Shown piece after piece: positions 41,758 to 51,847 of a stretch of 64,000 nucleotides of DNA (positions within the stretch are counted from its first letter, which is position 1; each line of letters begins with the position of its first letter). Position numbers and translations under genes: made by a program. Source of the DNA: an uncultured Prevotellaceae bacterium (GTDB taxonomy: Bacteria > Bacteroidota > Bacteroidia > Bacteroidales > Bacteroidaceae); contig CACZMV010000004.1 in the NCBI GenBank assembly GCA_902782305.1, positions 105,997 to 169,996 of the forward strand, in the 5' to 3' direction. Under the pieces are notes generated by a model, which did not search any database, was not told where the DNA came from, and saw only the letters and a program-made list of their open reading frames with translations.

Positions 41758-42497
41758 TCAGCCTTTATCCAGTCATAGCCGCGCTCCTGAATCTCCTTAG
41801 CCAATTCAGGACCTGCAGTCTTCACTATCTGACCATTATACAGCACGTGAACCACCTCTGGACGGATCATTTCCAACAAGCGGTCGTAGTGGGTTATCAC
41901 AATACACGAGGTCTCTGGGGTCTTCAACTTGTTCACACCCTCAGCCACAATGCGCATGGCGTCTACGTCGAGACCGGAGTCTGTCTCGTCCAATATTGAC
42001 AACTTCGGTTCCAGCATTGCCATTTGGAATATCTCGTTGCGCTTCTTCTCACCACCGCTAAAGCCCTCGTTCACTGAGCGACCAGCCAGCTTATTGTCCA
42101 ATTCTACTATCTTCTGCTTCTCGCGCATCAACTTGATAAAGTCGCCGGCTTTCAGCTCAGGCAATCCATGATACTTACGTTTCTCGTTGATGGCAGCCTT
42201 CATGAAGTTGGTCATCGACACCCCTGGGATTTCCACAGGATATTGGAACGACAGGAACAACCCTTCGTGAGCCCTGTCCTCTGGTTTCATTTCCAACAGA
42301 TTCTTATCATTAAACCAAGCCTCGCCCTCAGTTACCTCATACAGTGGATTGCCTACCAATACGGCACTCAGCGTCGACTTTCCAGAACCATTAGGTCCCA
42401 TAATGGCATGCGTCTCACCATCCTTGATGGTCAGATTGATGCCCCTTAATATCTCTTTATCGCCAATCTTGGCATGTAGGTTTCTTACTTCTAACAT
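41739..42497 (-). CDS. sufC: SufC ATPase of the Suf iron-sulfur assembly complex
   Basis: 252 residues, ABC-type ATPase without membrane part. Walker A is GPNGSGKST (34-42), the signature is FSGGEKKRNEI, and Walker B ends SILDETDSGLDVDAM. It powers SufBCD. It has its own promoter at 42520-42551, separated from sufB by a purine permease gene and a terminator. It overlaps the sufD start. Confidence 0.96.
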   Translation of the reverse strand: MLEVRNLHAKIGDKEILRGINLTIKDGETHAIMGPNGSGKSTLSAVLVGNPLYEVTEGEAWFNDKNLLEMKPEDRAHEGLFLSFQYPVEIPGVSMTNFMKAAINEKRKYHGLPELKAGDFIKLMREKQKIVELDNKLAGRSVNEGFSGGEKKRNEIFQMAMLEPKLSILDETDSGLDVDAMRIVAEGVNKLKTPETSCIVITHYDRLLEMIRPEVVHVLYNGQIVKTAGPELAKEIQERGYDWIKAEVNSDK

Positions 42498-42519
42498 ACA
42501 CCTCTTTTATTATTGCCTG

Positions 42520-42551
42520 CAAAATTACACAATTTACTTGAGACAAGCAAA
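42520..42551 (-). promoter_or_regulatory. Promoter of sufC-sufD-sufS
   Basis: Minus strand: TTTG (42551-42548), 20 nt spacer, TAATTTTG (42527-42520). Predicted leader about 15-18 nt. The -33 box coincides with the T-tract of the permease terminator. Confidence 0.75.
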
Positions 42552-42576
42552 AAAAGACTAGGTTTTATTCCCAGTC
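42549..42576 (-). terminator. Intrinsic terminator of the permease gene
   Basis: Minus strand GACTGGG pairs with CCTAGTC around a 7-nt loop, then seven T (42555-42549). It separates sufB-permease from sufCDS. The remainder of the 221-bp gap up to 42718 holds one palindrome (about 42655-42680) related to the 28881 array. Confidence 0.8.
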
Positions 42577-42718
42577 CTCTTCTTCGTCACAAGTTTTTAC
42601 GTTCCCACACGTGACTCAAAAGGTTTCCTATTTCACCCTATTACACGAGGCAATTCATATTCCAGGGCCTGAAATATTATTTCTCTAAGGAGGAAAAGAA
42701 AATTTCCCTTAATAGAAA

Positions 42719-44026
42719 CTATAGGAATGCGTAGCGACAGATGAATAGTACGGTCAACAGAATGGTGGCCCAATTTATGTTGTTACGCTCGTCCTTGTCT
42801 TTGAGGGTACCTGACAGCAAGTGAATCAACACATAAGATATCACACCCATCAGGATTCCATCGGAGATGCTATAGGTAAGTGGCATGAGCACGATACAGA
42901 TAAAGCAAGGTATAGCCGTTACATAATTGGAGAAATCGACCTTACGGATGTCGTGCATCATCATCACACCCACTAGGATGAGCGCTGCAGCTGTAGCCTG
43001 TGCAGGAATAGCCAGGAACAAAGGGGCGAAGAGCAATGCCACAGCAAAGCAGATGGCTGTGGTAAAGCTAGTCAGTCCTGAGCGTCCACCCACATTCACA
43101 CCAGAGGCACTCTCCACATAAGTGGTTACCGTAGAGGTTCCAAGCATAGCACCAACGGTAGTACCAATGGCATCAGCCATAAAGGCCTGGTTCAGATTCT
43201 TCACATTGCCATTGTCGTCCACCATACCTGCACGATTGGATACTCCGATAAGCGTACCGATGGTATCGAACATATCGATAAACAGGAAGGTAAGTACAAC
43301 TACCGCCATATCGACTGTGAGTATGTTATGCCACTCAAACTGCCAGAAGATGGGACTGATAGAGGGTGGTGTTGACAAGATGCCTGTATAGTTGGTAACG
43401 CCCAAAGGGATGCCCACAATGGTAGTGAACAAGATGCCGATGAGCAACGATCCTGTTACGTTCTTCACCAACAATGCAGCCGTAATCAATATGCCCATAA
43501 TGCTCAGCAGCACGGCAGGGTCGTGCAGATTGCCCAATGTGATGAACGTTGATTCCGACGAGGTGACGATACCAGCTCCCTTCAGACCCACAAAGGCGAT
43601 AAAGAGTCCGATGCCAGGACTGATGGCGCGACGCAATACCAAAGGTATGGCATTAACAATATATTGACGCAAGCCCGTAATGGTTAGCAGGATGAATATC
43701 AGACCTTCTATCATCACAGCGGTCAGCGCAAACTGCCATGTATAGCCCATGGTGAGCACGACGGTGAATGCAAAGAAAGCATTCAGACCCATTCCTGGAG
43801 CCAGAGCAAAAGGTAACTTGGCGTAGATAGCCATTACCAACGTAGCCACTACAGCTGAAATACACGTAGTGGTAAACACAGCACCTGCATCCATACCAGT
43901 AGCTGAGAGGATGCTTGGGTTGACGGCCAAAATGTAAGCCATCGTCAAAAAGGTGGTAATACCACCAATCACCTCCTTGCGTAAAGTCATGGTGGAGGCC
44001 TCAAATCCAAAAAGTTTCTTTAACAT
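42719..44026 (-). CDS. NCS2-family purine permease (AzgA/PbuG-like)
   Basis: 435 residues, about 12-13 membrane helices. GGITTFLTMAYILAVNPSIL, GMGLNAFFAFTVV and SASGVNVGGRSGLTSF are family signatures of the AzgA-like adenine/guanine/hypoxanthine transporters, which act as proton symporters in the inner membrane. It starts 10 nt after sufB and ends before a terminator, so it sits inside what is otherwise a suf cluster. No purine riboswitch is visible. Confidence 0.9.
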   Translation of the reverse strand: MLKKLFGFEASTMTLRKEVIGGITTFLTMAYILAVNPSILSATGMDAGAVFTTTCISAVVATLVMAIYAKLPFALAPGMGLNAFFAFTVVLTMGYTWQFALTAVMIEGLIFILLTITGLRQYIVNAIPLVLRRAISPGIGLFIAFVGLKGAGIVTSSESTFITLGNLHDPAVLLSIMGILITAALLVKNVTGSLLIGILFTTIVGIPLGVTNYTGILSTPPSISPIFWQFEWHNILTVDMAVVVLTFLFIDMFDTIGTLIGVSNRAGMVDDNGNVKNLNQAFMADAIGTTVGAMLGTSTVTTYVESASGVNVGGRSGLTSFTTAICFAVALLFAPLFLAIPAQATAAALILVGVMMMHDIRKVDFSNYVTAIPCFICIVLMPLTYSISDGILMGVISYVLIHLLSGTLKDKDERNNINWATILLTVLFICRYAFL

Positions 44027-44036
44027 AGTATTTCTT

Positions 44037-45482
44037 TTAACCTACAGTTCCTTCTAATGATACACTTAGCAACTTCTGGGCCTCAACGGCAAATTCCATG
44101 GGCAGCTTTTGGATAACTTCCTTTGCATAGCCGTTGACAATGAGACCTACGGCCTGCTCTGTAGGAATGCCTCGCTGGTTGCAGTAGAAGAGCTGGTCTT
44201 CTGAAATCTTAGAGGTGGTGGCCTCGTGCTCGAAGATAGCTGTATCGTTGTGAACATCCATATAGGGGAAGGTATGGGCGCCACACTGGGAACCAAGCAA
44301 CAGCGAGTCGCACGAAGAGTAGTTGCGGGCATTGTCTGCATTCGACGTGGCACGAACCAGTCCGCGATACGAGTTCTGCGAATGACCTGCCGAGATACCC
44401 TTTGAGATGATAGTCGACTTGGTGTTCTTACCCATGTGAATCATCTTCGTACCCGTGTCGGCCTCCTGATAGTTGTTGGTGACAGCAACGCTATAGAACT
44501 CGGCCTGCGAGTTGTCACCTCTTAAGATACAAGAGGGGTATTTCCATGTGATAGCCGAACCCGTTTCCACCTGTGTCCACGACAGCTTCGAGTCAACACC
44601 ACGCAAGTCGCCACGCTTGGTAACGAGGTTGAGCACACCACCCTTTCCGTTCTCATCGCCAGGATACCAGTTCTGTACCGTTGAGTACTTCACCTCTGCA
44701 CGATCCATCACAATAATCTCGACAATGGCAGCGTGCAACTGGTTCTCGTCGCGCATCGGAGCTGTACATCCTTCCAAATAAGAAACGTAGGAATCGTCGT
44801 CAGCAACTATCAGCGTACGCTCAAACTGACCCGTATTCCTGGCATTGATGCGGAAATAGGAACTGAGTTCCATGGGACAACGCACGCCCTTGGGTATATA
44901 GACAAATGAACCATCGCTAAATACAGCCGAATTAAGGGCTGCAAAGAAGTTGTCGCGATAAGGCACCACGGTACCCAGATACTGGCGCACCAAGTCGCCA
45001 TGCTCCTTGATAGCCTCGCCGATGGAGCAGAAGATAACACCCTTCTCAGCCAACTTCTCCTTGAAAGTAGTCTTCACGCTGACACTATCCATGATAGCAT
45101 CAACAGCCGTATTGCCAGAGAGTGCCAAGCGCTCCTCCAGAGGGATGCCTAATTTATCGAAGGTCTTTTCGAGCTCCGGATCTATCTTACCGTCACCCTC
45201 GGGCTTCTTCGCCATAGGGTCGGCATAATATGAAATAGCCTGATAATCGATGGGGGGCACATGCACATGACCCCATTTCGGTTCCTGTTGTTCCTTCCAA
45301 TAGCGGAAAGCCTTCAAGCGGAACTCGAGCATCCACTCGGGTTCCCCTTTCTTAGCTGAGATGAGCCGAACGACATCCTCGTTCAGCCCTTTTTCTATGA
45401 TTTCTGTATGTACGTCCGTCGTGAAACCAAACTCATATTTCTGTTCGGCAACCTGACGGACAAACTGATTCTTTTCTTCCAT
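44037..45482 (-). CDS. sufB: SufB iron-sulfur assembly scaffold protein
   Basis: 481 residues, highly conserved: [68 protein letters not shown] and [19 protein letters not shown]. It is the main scaffold on which clusters form with SufC and SufD. It lies 16 nt after a GH43 gene and is separated from sufC by the permease and a terminator. Confidence 0.97.
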   Translation of the reverse strand: MEEKNQFVRQVAEQKYEFGFTTDVHTEIIEKGLNEDVVRLISAKKGEPEWMLEFRLKAFRYWKEQQEPKWGHVHVPPIDYQAISYYADPMAKKPEGDGKIDPELEKTFDKLGIPLEERLALSGNTAVDAIMDSVSVKTTFKEKLAEKGVIFCSIGEAIKEHGDLVRQYLGTVVPYRDNFFAALNSAVFSDGSFVYIPKGVRCPMELSSYFRINARNTGQFERTLIVADDDSYVSYLEGCTAPMRDENQLHAAIVEIIVMDRAEVKYSTVQNWYPGDENGKGGVLNLVTKRGDLRGVDSKLSWTQVETGSAITWKYPSCILRGDNSQAEFYSVAVTNNYQEADTGTKMIHMGKNTKSTIISKGISAGHSQNSYRGLVRATSNADNARNYSSCDSLLLGSQCGAHTFPYMDVHNDTAIFEHEATTSKISEDQLFYCNQRGIPTEQAVGLIVNGYAKEVIQKLPMEFAVEAQKLLSVSLEGTVG

Positions 45483-45498
45483 GAATCGTCTTATGTGT

Positions 45499-47115
45499 TC
45501 ATTTTTCCGTCACACTGTAGTTGAAACAGTCGACGTCGATATAGCCTCCCAGACGCTTGGTGGCATAATTGAAAATAGCGAACTTAGAACCCATGAAGAA
45601 TCGCTGCCAATCGAAGCGCAACTTATAATCGCCACCCAACTGTGTCCACTGCTCTCCATCGGTACTGTAATAGAACTGTGCCATATCACGACCCACGTTG
45701 AAGTCGGCATCAATGCGCAACCAAAGGACAGGCGTTGTAAGAGGTACGCTGGCTATGACTTTGTCGTCAACCTGCTCAACAGCCTTCTCGCGCTCTGACA
45801 ACTTCACCGACTGCTCGTTCAGCGTGAGCACCAGCTTACGACCGTTCTTCTTCACCATCAATATACCAGCATCGCTGTTGAAGGCAGAGAATCCGGCACA
45901 ATCGCCATCCTTCATCTTCGACAAGTCTAACTTCACAGAGCCACTACACGTAGGACCTTCCATGCGCTGGGTCAGGGTGTTGGGAGCGAGATAAAGGTTA
46001 GGAACCACACGACTGGTCTTCAGTCGGAGCCATCCTGGACGCTCAGTCAATGACCAAGCAGCATCCACAGGATTGTGGTTCCACTGCCAATGCAGACCTA
46101 ACTTCTCTGCAGAGAAATCGTCGCTGCAAACGATATGGGTCTCGGGCTGATCACTTACCAAGGCACGAACACGAGTGGGCACCAAGCCTTCCTCGTCGCC
46201 CAGCATAGGCCATCCGTCAATCCAACGGCAGGGCATCAGCGTGAGTACACGTCCCACACCACCACGGTCTTGGAAGATAATGCCATACCAATCGCCATAC
46301 TCACTGTCCACGATGGTACCTTGTCCCACATGGGGGAAACCACCAAAGGGACTCTGCAAGATGACTTTCTTCTCATACGGGCCACGGATGTCGTCGGCAC
46401 GATAGCACACCTCACGACGATAACGTCCTGGGACGCCCCATACCTGCGAGATCATCAACAGATAGTAATGACCTTTGTATTTCAGCATGCGACTTCCCTC
46501 CAGGATGCCAGTCTCGTCGGCCTCGCGCTTGAACAGCTGATGATGAGAACCCTCAATGACATCAGATAGGTCGCTTTTCAGTTCCATCATCTCACCTGTA
46601 CCATAGATGACATACACGCGGTTGTCATCATCGAAGAACAGTGAGCAGTCGTGGAAATGACGCATGCGCGACAAGAGTGTCCACGGACCCTCAGCCTTCT
46701 CAGCAGTATAGATATAGGTGTCGCCCATCGCTCCGGCCTCGTTGGGAGCCATCAAAGCATAAAAGCGTCCATTATGATACTTCAGCGACGTAGCCCATTG
46801 TCCACGTCCGTATGCCGTACCCTCTTTCAGGTCGTATTTGGGTGAGTCGGTCAGCTTATCGAAGATATAACTGACCGTCTCCCAGTTTTTCAGATCTTTA
46901 GAACGCATAATCGGAGCACCTGGCATGAGGTGCATGGTGGTGCTCACTAAATAATAGGTATCGCCTACGCGTAAGACATCAGGATCGGGCACGTCAGCCC
47001 ACATCATTGGGTTCTTCACGAAGGTTCCGCCCAAACTGCTAGTCTGCTTTTCAGCAGCTTGTGCAGTTGCCAGACAACACACGAATGATAATACCACTAT
47101 TATAAACTTACGCAT
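45499..47115 (-). CDS. Glycoside hydrolase family 43 enzyme, exported
   Basis: 538 residues with a signal peptide ending ATAQA. Five-bladed propeller residues: general base Asp44 in [16 protein letters not shown], pKa modulator Asp156 in HDCSLF, general acid Glu206 in ILEGSRM. A C-terminal beta sandwich (from about residue 330) is of the GH43 C2/concanavalin-like type. GH43 enzymes act mostly on alpha-L-arabinofuranosyl, beta-xylosyl or beta-galactosyl links, so arabinan, xylan or pectin side chains are candidates. It is placed between infB (26 nt) and sufB (16 nt), far from other carbohydrate genes; this placement looks like an insertion in a housekeeping operon. Confidence 0.86.
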   Translation of the reverse strand: MRKFIIVVLSFVCCLATAQAAEKQTSSLGGTFVKNPMMWADVPDPDVLRVGDTYYLVSTTMHLMPGAPIMRSKDLKNWETVSYIFDKLTDSPKYDLKEGTAYGRGQWATSLKYHNGRFYALMAPNEAGAMGDTYIYTAEKAEGPWTLLSRMRHFHDCSLFFDDDNRVYVIYGTGEMMELKSDLSDVIEGSHHQLFKREADETGILEGSRMLKYKGHYYLLMISQVWGVPGRYRREVCYRADDIRGPYEKKVILQSPFGGFPHVGQGTIVDSEYGDWYGIIFQDRGGVGRVLTLMPCRWIDGWPMLGDEEGLVPTRVRALVSDQPETHIVCSDDFSAEKLGLHWQWNHNPVDAAWSLTERPGWLRLKTSRVVPNLYLAPNTLTQRMEGPTCSGSVKLDLSKMKDGDCAGFSAFNSDAGILMVKKNGRKLVLTLNEQSVKLSEREKAVEQVDDKVIASVPLTTPVLWLRIDADFNVGRDMAQFYYSTDGEQWTQLGGDYKLRFDWQRFFMGSKFAIFNYATKRLGGYIDVDCFNYSVTEK

Positions 47116-47141
47116 TCTTTCTGAAATTTTAAAGTTCTATA

Positions 47142-49895
47142 TTACAGTTTCTGTTCAACCTCGATCTCGGTGAAGGTCTCAATGATATCGCCCACCTGGA
47201 TGTCGTTGAAGTTAACCAGTGAGATACCGCACTCCAGACCTGTAGCGACTTCCTTGGCATCGTCCTTATAACGCTTCAGGGCGTCAATAGGAGCAGTGTG
47301 AATCACGATACCATCGCGGATAACGCGGGCCTTATCCTTGTTGTGTACCTTACCGTCGGTAACCAGACCACCGGCAACAGTACCCACCTTGGAAATCTTG
47401 AACACCTGCTTCACCTCAATCTCACCAGAGATAACCTCCTTCTTCACCTTGTCGAGCATACCCTGCATGGTCTGCTTAACATCGTCGATAGCATCGTAGA
47501 TGATAGAATAGGTATTGATTTCAACACCCTCACGCTCAGCAGCACGACGGGCATCGGCAGAAGGACGCACCTGGAAACCGATGATAATAGCTTCAGAAGC
47601 GCTGGCCAGCATGACATCGTTCTCTGAAATCTGACCCACAGCCTTCGAGATCACATTTACCTGCACCTTCTCCGTAGAGAGCTTGATGAATGAATCTGAC
47701 AAAGCCTCGATAGAACCGTCAGTATCACCCTTCACGATGATGTTCAACTCGTGGAACTCACCCAGTGCGATACGATGTGACAACTCGTCAAGACCAAGCT
47801 TGGTGGTGGTACGCAGGCTCTGTTCACGCTGCAACTGAATACGCTTGTTGGCAATTTCACGGGCTTCCTGCTCTGACTCCATCACGTGGAAAGAGTCACC
47901 AGCGGTAGGTGCTCCATTCAATCCAAGGATGATAGCAGGCTCAGCAGGACCGGCCTTCTCAATGCGCTGGTTACGCTCATTGAACATAGCCTTTACCTTA
48001 CCCCAAGCAGTACCGGCAATCACTACATCGCCAACTTTCAGGGTACCATTTGATACAAGCACGGTAGAGACATATCCACGACCCTTGTCAAGTGACGACT
48101 CGATGATAGAACCTGTAGCCTTACGATTAGGATTAGCCTTCAAGTCGAGCATCTCAGCCTCGAGCAGCACCTTCTCCAGCAGTTCATAGACACCAATACC
48201 CTTCTTCGCAGAGATTTCCTGGCACTGGTACTTACCGCCCCAGTCTTCAACGAGGAGGTTCATATTGGCCAAGTCCTCACGAATCTTATCGGGGTTAGCA
48301 CCTGGTTTATCAATCTTGTTGATAGCGAACACCATCGGCACGTTAGCGGCCTGAGCATGAGCGATAGCCTCCTTGGTGGTAGGCATCACAGAGTCGTCGG
48401 CAGCAACGATGATGATGGCAATATCCGTCACCTGAGCACCACGGGCACGCATAGCGGTGAAGGCTTCGTGACCAGGGGTATCCAGGAACGTGATGCTATG
48501 ACCATCCTTCAGCTTCACATTGTAAGCACCGATGTGCTGTGTAATACCACCAGCCTCACCGGCAATCACGTTGGTGTTGCGGATATAGTCGAGCAACGAT
48601 GTCTTACCGTGGTCAACATGACCCATGACCGTTACGATTGGAGCGCGACTGATCAGATCGTTCTCGTCGTCCTCTTCCTCAGTAATGGCATTCTGTACCT
48701 CAGCAGAAACATATTCGGTGGTAAAGCCAAACTCGTCAGCTACGATGTTGATGGTCTCTGCATCCAGACGCTGGTTGATAGAAACCATGATACCAATGCT
48801 CATACAAGTACCGATAACCTGGTTGACACCCACATTCATCATGGTGGCCAACTCAGAAACGGTTACGAACTCGGTCAACTTCAGCACCTTGCTCTCTGCT
48901 GCCTCAGCAGCCATCTCCTCGTTCATGCGCTCTGCCACAGCATCACGCTTCTCCTTACGGTATTTGGCACCCTTCTTGTTCTGGGTAGTCTTTGAAGTCA
49001 GACGAGCCAACGTCTCTTTTACCTGACGTGCTACTGCCTCGTCGTCCACCTCCAAAGGCTTCACGGGACGGTTCTTCTTGTTCTTCTTGCCACCAGCCTG
49101 CTGTTGCTGCTGTTGCTGACCACCATTGTTGTTCTTGTTCTTCTTACCACCCTGCTGGTTAGCCTGCTTGGCAGCAGCCTCGATATCCACCTTATCGGTA
49201 CGGATACGCTCACGCTTACGGCGCTCGCCGGCAGCCTTCTCCTCACGCTCCTTGCGGCGCTCCTCCTTCGACTTCTTCTTAGGACGAGTGCTCTGGTTGA
49301 GCGTTGACAGGTCGATCTTACCCAACACATTCAACTGAGGGGCATTCTGAGCCACCTTAGCATCGCCGGGAGTCTTGGCAAGCTCTAATGTTTCTTCCTC
49401 CTCTTCAGGCTCCTCGTTGTCCACAACAGGTTCTACCACTTCGGGCTCTTTCTCCTCGACAACAGGTTCGGGCTTCACCTCAACCTTTGGCTCGAGTTTC
49501 TGTTCAACAACAGGTTCCTCCTTAGGAGTTTCCTTTGGAGCAGGAGCGGGCTTCGCCTTGCCAACCTCTTCGAGATTGATCTTGCCCAGCGTCTTCAACT
49601 GAGGACGATTCTCCATCATTTCCTCCGTCTTAGTCAAAGCTTTCTCGGGCTTCTCAGGCTTCTCCACCTTCTTTTCCTTAACCTTCTTGGTGAACATCAT
49701 GTCGGCCTGTGTCTTCACAGCCTTGTCACCATTGAACTCACTGACCAAAGCCTGATATTGCTCGTCGGAAATCTTGGTGTTAGGAGTCATCTCGTCCTTT
49801 ACCTCACCAAGCTCCTTCTTGTTTTTCAGGAAATCAACGGCCGTCTGGAGTCCGATGTTCAGTTCTGATAATACTTTATTTAATCTTACACCCAT
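47142..49895 (-). CDS. infB: Translation initiation factor IF-2
   Basis: 917 residues. N-terminal IF2_N-like helices, then a long Glu/Pro/Lys-rich linker (about 80-290) with a Gln run near residues 258-266, then the GTPase: [10 protein letters not shown] (about 423-432), [23 protein letters not shown]. Domains II to IV follow. It places initiator tRNA on the ribosome. The linker length is typical of Bacteroidota. It follows nusA by 57 nt and is part of the rimP-nusA-infB operon. Confidence 0.97.
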   Translation of the reverse strand: MGVRLNKVLSELNIGLQTAVDFLKNKKELGEVKDEMTPNTKISDEQYQALVSEFNGDKAVKTQADMMFTKKVKEKKVEKPEKPEKALTKTEEMMENRPQLKTLGKINLEEVGKAKPAPAPKETPKEEPVVEQKLEPKVEVKPEPVVEEKEPEVVEPVVDNEEPEEEEETLELAKTPGDAKVAQNAPQLNVLGKIDLSTLNQSTRPKKKSKEERRKEREEKAAGERRKRERIRTDKVDIEAAAKQANQQGGKKNKNNNGGQQQQQQQAGGKKNKKNRPVKPLEVDDEAVARQVKETLARLTSKTTQNKKGAKYRKEKRDAVAERMNEEMAAEAAESKVLKLTEFVTVSELATMMNVGVNQVIGTCMSIGIMVSINQRLDAETINIVADEFGFTTEYVSAEVQNAITEEEDDENDLISRAPIVTVMGHVDHGKTSLLDYIRNTNVIAGEAGGITQHIGAYNVKLKDGHSITFLDTPGHEAFTAMRARGAQVTDIAIIIVAADDSVMPTTKEAIAHAQAANVPMVFAINKIDKPGANPDKIREDLANMNLLVEDWGGKYQCQEISAKKGIGVYELLEKVLLEAEMLDLKANPNRKATGSIIESSLDKGRGYVSTVLVSNGTLKVGDVVIAGTAWGKVKAMFNERNQRIEKAGPAEPAIILGLNGAPTAGDSFHVMESEQEAREIANKRIQLQREQSLRTTTKLGLDELSHRIALGEFHELNIIVKGDTDGSIEALSDSFIKLSTEKVQVNVISKAVGQISENDVMLASASEAIIIGFQVRPSADARRAAEREGVEINTYSIIYDAIDDVKQTMQGMLDKVKKEVISGEIEVKQVFKISKVGTVAGGLVTDGKVHNKDKARVIRDGIVIHTAPIDALKRYKDDAKEVATGLECGISLVNFNDIQVGDIIETFTEIEVEQKL

Positions 49896-49902
49896 ATTTT
49901 TT

Positions 49903-49937
49903 CTTTGTACTTTGATGTTTGAACTTTGAATTTTATG
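49903..49937 (+). repeat. Degenerate 7-bp array between infB and nusA
   Basis: Variants of CTTTGAA/CTTTGTA in tandem, with unit lengths 6-8. It fills most of the 57-nt gap. Confidence 0.5.
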
Positions 49938-49952
49938 ATTACTATTTCAAAG

Positions 49953-51209
49953 TCATTCGAATTCTGCTCGCAGAACTTCGAGTACATGGTCGACAGTCTC
50001 TTCCTCCAAGTCAGCCTTCTCAATGAGCATCTCGCGTGGAGCATTGAGCACCTGCTTAGCAGTGTCCAAACCAATAGCCTTAATAGAGTCGATGATCCAC
50101 TGGTCAATCTCGTCAGCAAACTCGTCGAGGTAGATATCCTCGTCAGCATCAGCTTCGTTAACCACACGAAATACATCGATAGTATATTCTGTCAGCATAG
50201 AGGCCAGTTTGATATTCAGACCACCCTTACCGATGGCCAGTGAAACCTCCTCGGGTTGTAGATAAACCTCTGCCTTATGCTCCTCTGGGTTCAGCGTGAT
50301 GCTGGTTACCTTAGCGGGTGAGAGGGCACGCTGAATAAAGAGTGAGGTGTTGTTAGAGTAGTTGATAACGTCGATGTTCTCATTGCACAACTCACGAACA
50401 ATACCATGAACACGACTACCCTTAACACCTACACATGCTCCTACTGGATCGATACGATCGTCGTAGCTCTCAACAGCCACCTTGGCACGCTCACCTGGCA
50501 TACGAGCAATGCGACGGATGGTAATCAGACCATCGTTAATCTCAGGAACCTCAGCCTCCAACATACGCTCCAAGAACAGGGGGCTAGTACGTGACAGGAT
50601 GATACGGGGATTGTTGTTCTCGTTCTGCACCTCCTTCACGATGGCACGAACGGTCTCACCCTTACGGTAGTTGTCTGAAGGAATCTGCTCAGCCTTTGGC
50701 AAGTGCAGTTCATTACCCTCATCGTCAATGAGCAGAACCTCGCGCTTCCACATCTGGTAAACCTCAGCGCTGACAATCTGACCCACCTTATCCTTATATT
50801 TATTATATAAAGAGTCGTGCTCCAGCTCCAGAATCTTTGAAGCCAGGGTCTGGCGCAGGTTCAGGATGGCACGGCGACCAAACTTCTGGAAGTCAACCTC
50901 CTCGGAAACCTCCTCGCCTACCTCGTAGTCAGGCTCAATCTTCTGAGCCTCTGTCAGACTGATTTCCTTGTTCTCGTCCTGCACATCACCATCGGCAACC
51001 ACAATACGGTTGCGATGAATCTCAAAGTCACCCTTGTCGGGGTTTACAATCACATCGTAGTTCTCATCAGAACCGAACATCTTGGCAATGACGTTGCGGA
51101 AGCTCTCCTCCAGCACGCTCACCAAAGTGGTACGGTCAATGTTCTTTGTCTCTTTAAATTCCTGAAAGGTCTCAATCATAGAGGGGCCTTTCGCATTCTT
51201 TGTTGCCAT
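49953..51209 (-). CDS. nusA: Transcription termination/antitermination factor NusA
   Basis: 418 residues. NusA N-terminal domain (MIETFQEFKETKNIDRTTLVSVLEESFRNVIAKMFG), S1 domain with IVSAEVYQMWKREVLLID, then KH domains containing RIARMPGERAKVAVESYDDRIDPVGACVGVKGSRVHGIVREL and SLAIGKGGLNIKLAS. The C-terminal acidic repeats of proteobacterial NusA are absent, as is usual in this phylum. It binds polymerase and RNA. Confidence 0.96.
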   Translation of the reverse strand: MATKNAKGPSMIETFQEFKETKNIDRTTLVSVLEESFRNVIAKMFGSDENYDVIVNPDKGDFEIHRNRIVVADGDVQDENKEISLTEAQKIEPDYEVGEEVSEEVDFQKFGRRAILNLRQTLASKILELEHDSLYNKYKDKVGQIVSAEVYQMWKREVLLIDDEGNELHLPKAEQIPSDNYRKGETVRAIVKEVQNENNNPRIILSRTSPLFLERMLEAEVPEINDGLITIRRIARMPGERAKVAVESYDDRIDPVGACVGVKGSRVHGIVRELCNENIDVINYSNNTSLFIQRALSPAKVTSITLNPEEHKAEVYLQPEEVSLAIGKGGLNIKLASMLTEYTIDVFRVVNEADADEDIYLDEFADEIDQWIIDSIKAIGLDTAKQVLNAPREMLIEKADLEEETVDHVLEVLRAEFE

Positions 51210-51216
51210 AACTATT

Positions 51217-51245
51217 ATTTACTATTTTACTATTTACAATTTACT
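51217..51245 (+). repeat. Degenerate 7-bp array between nusA and rimP
   Basis: Units ATTTACT, ATTTTACT, ATTTACA, ATTTACT. It fills the 46-nt gap between the nusA start and rimP stop. Confidence 0.65.
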
Positions 51246-51255
51246 ATTGATTGGG

Positions 51256-51729
51256 TTATTTAAAGTTCAACAGGTATTTGCAATACTTGATCTCGCTGAT
51301 GGCAAAGGTCTTGTCAACCTCTACCAACTGAGGGCGCTTCTTGCCTTCCACCTGCTGCTTCTCCTTCACGGTAACAACAAACTGAGCACCATCTTCGCTC
51401 ACCTCTTTCAAGAGGCCCTGCACTTTCTGGCCATTCTGTTGTAATACCTCTACCTCCTTACCAACATGGTTGCGATACTGCTGCACCACTTTAAACGGCT
51501 GACCGATACCTGCAGAGCCTACTTCCAGCTCATAGTCGCCCAGTTCCTCACCCAGTTTCTCCTGGAGGAAACGGCTCAGGTCAGCACAATCCTCAATCCA
51601 TACTCCATCAGCATGGTCAATCTCAATTACAATACGATCATCGGGAGTCATCTCGACGTCTACCAAATAGTAGTCGCCTTTCTCCAACCATTCTTCAACT
51701 GCTGTCTTAATGACGTTCTTGTCTATCAT
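51256..51729 (-). CDS. rimP: Ribosome maturation factor RimP
   Basis: 157 residues from ATG 51729. That start is chosen because MIDKNVIKTAVEEWL begins the conserved fold; the longer frame runs through the leader hairpin and promoter. YYLVDVEMTPDDRIVIEIDHADGVWIEDCADLSRFLQEKL and LEVGSAGIGQPF match RimP, with a C-terminal SH3-like domain. It assists 30S subunit maturation. First gene of rimP-nusA-infB. Confidence 0.94.
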   Translation of the reverse strand: MIDKNVIKTAVEEWLEKGDYYLVDVEMTPDDRIVIEIDHADGVWIEDCADLSRFLQEKLGEELGDYELEVGSAGIGQPFKVVQQYRNHVGKEVEVLQQNGQKVQGLLKEVSEDGAQFVVTVKEKQQVEGKKRPQLVEVDKTFAISEIKYCKYLLNFK

Positions 51730-51753
51730 AAAATGTTTGTTAATTAAAACAAG

Positions 51754-51781
51754 AATGAGAGGCTTCGTAAAGCCCCTCATT
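51754..51781 (-). promoter_or_regulatory. Leader hairpin upstream of rimP
   Basis: AATGAGAGGCTT and AAGCCCCTCATT form a 12-bp stem with one mismatch around a short loop. It lies between the promoter and ATG 51729. On the minus strand it is followed by CTTGTTTTAATT, so it resembles an attenuator. Confidence 0.6.
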
Positions 51782-51794
51782 CCTCTGAACGCTG

Positions 51795-51826
51795 CAAAAT
51801 TACACATTTTCCGTGAATCCTGCAAA
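51795..51826 (-). promoter_or_regulatory. Promoter of rimP-nusA-infB
   Basis: Minus strand: TTTG (51826-51823), 20 nt spacer, TAATTTTG (51802-51795). Predicted leader about 60 nt. Confidence 0.78.
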
Positions 51827-51847
51827 TATTTTAGCGGTTTTTCGCAA

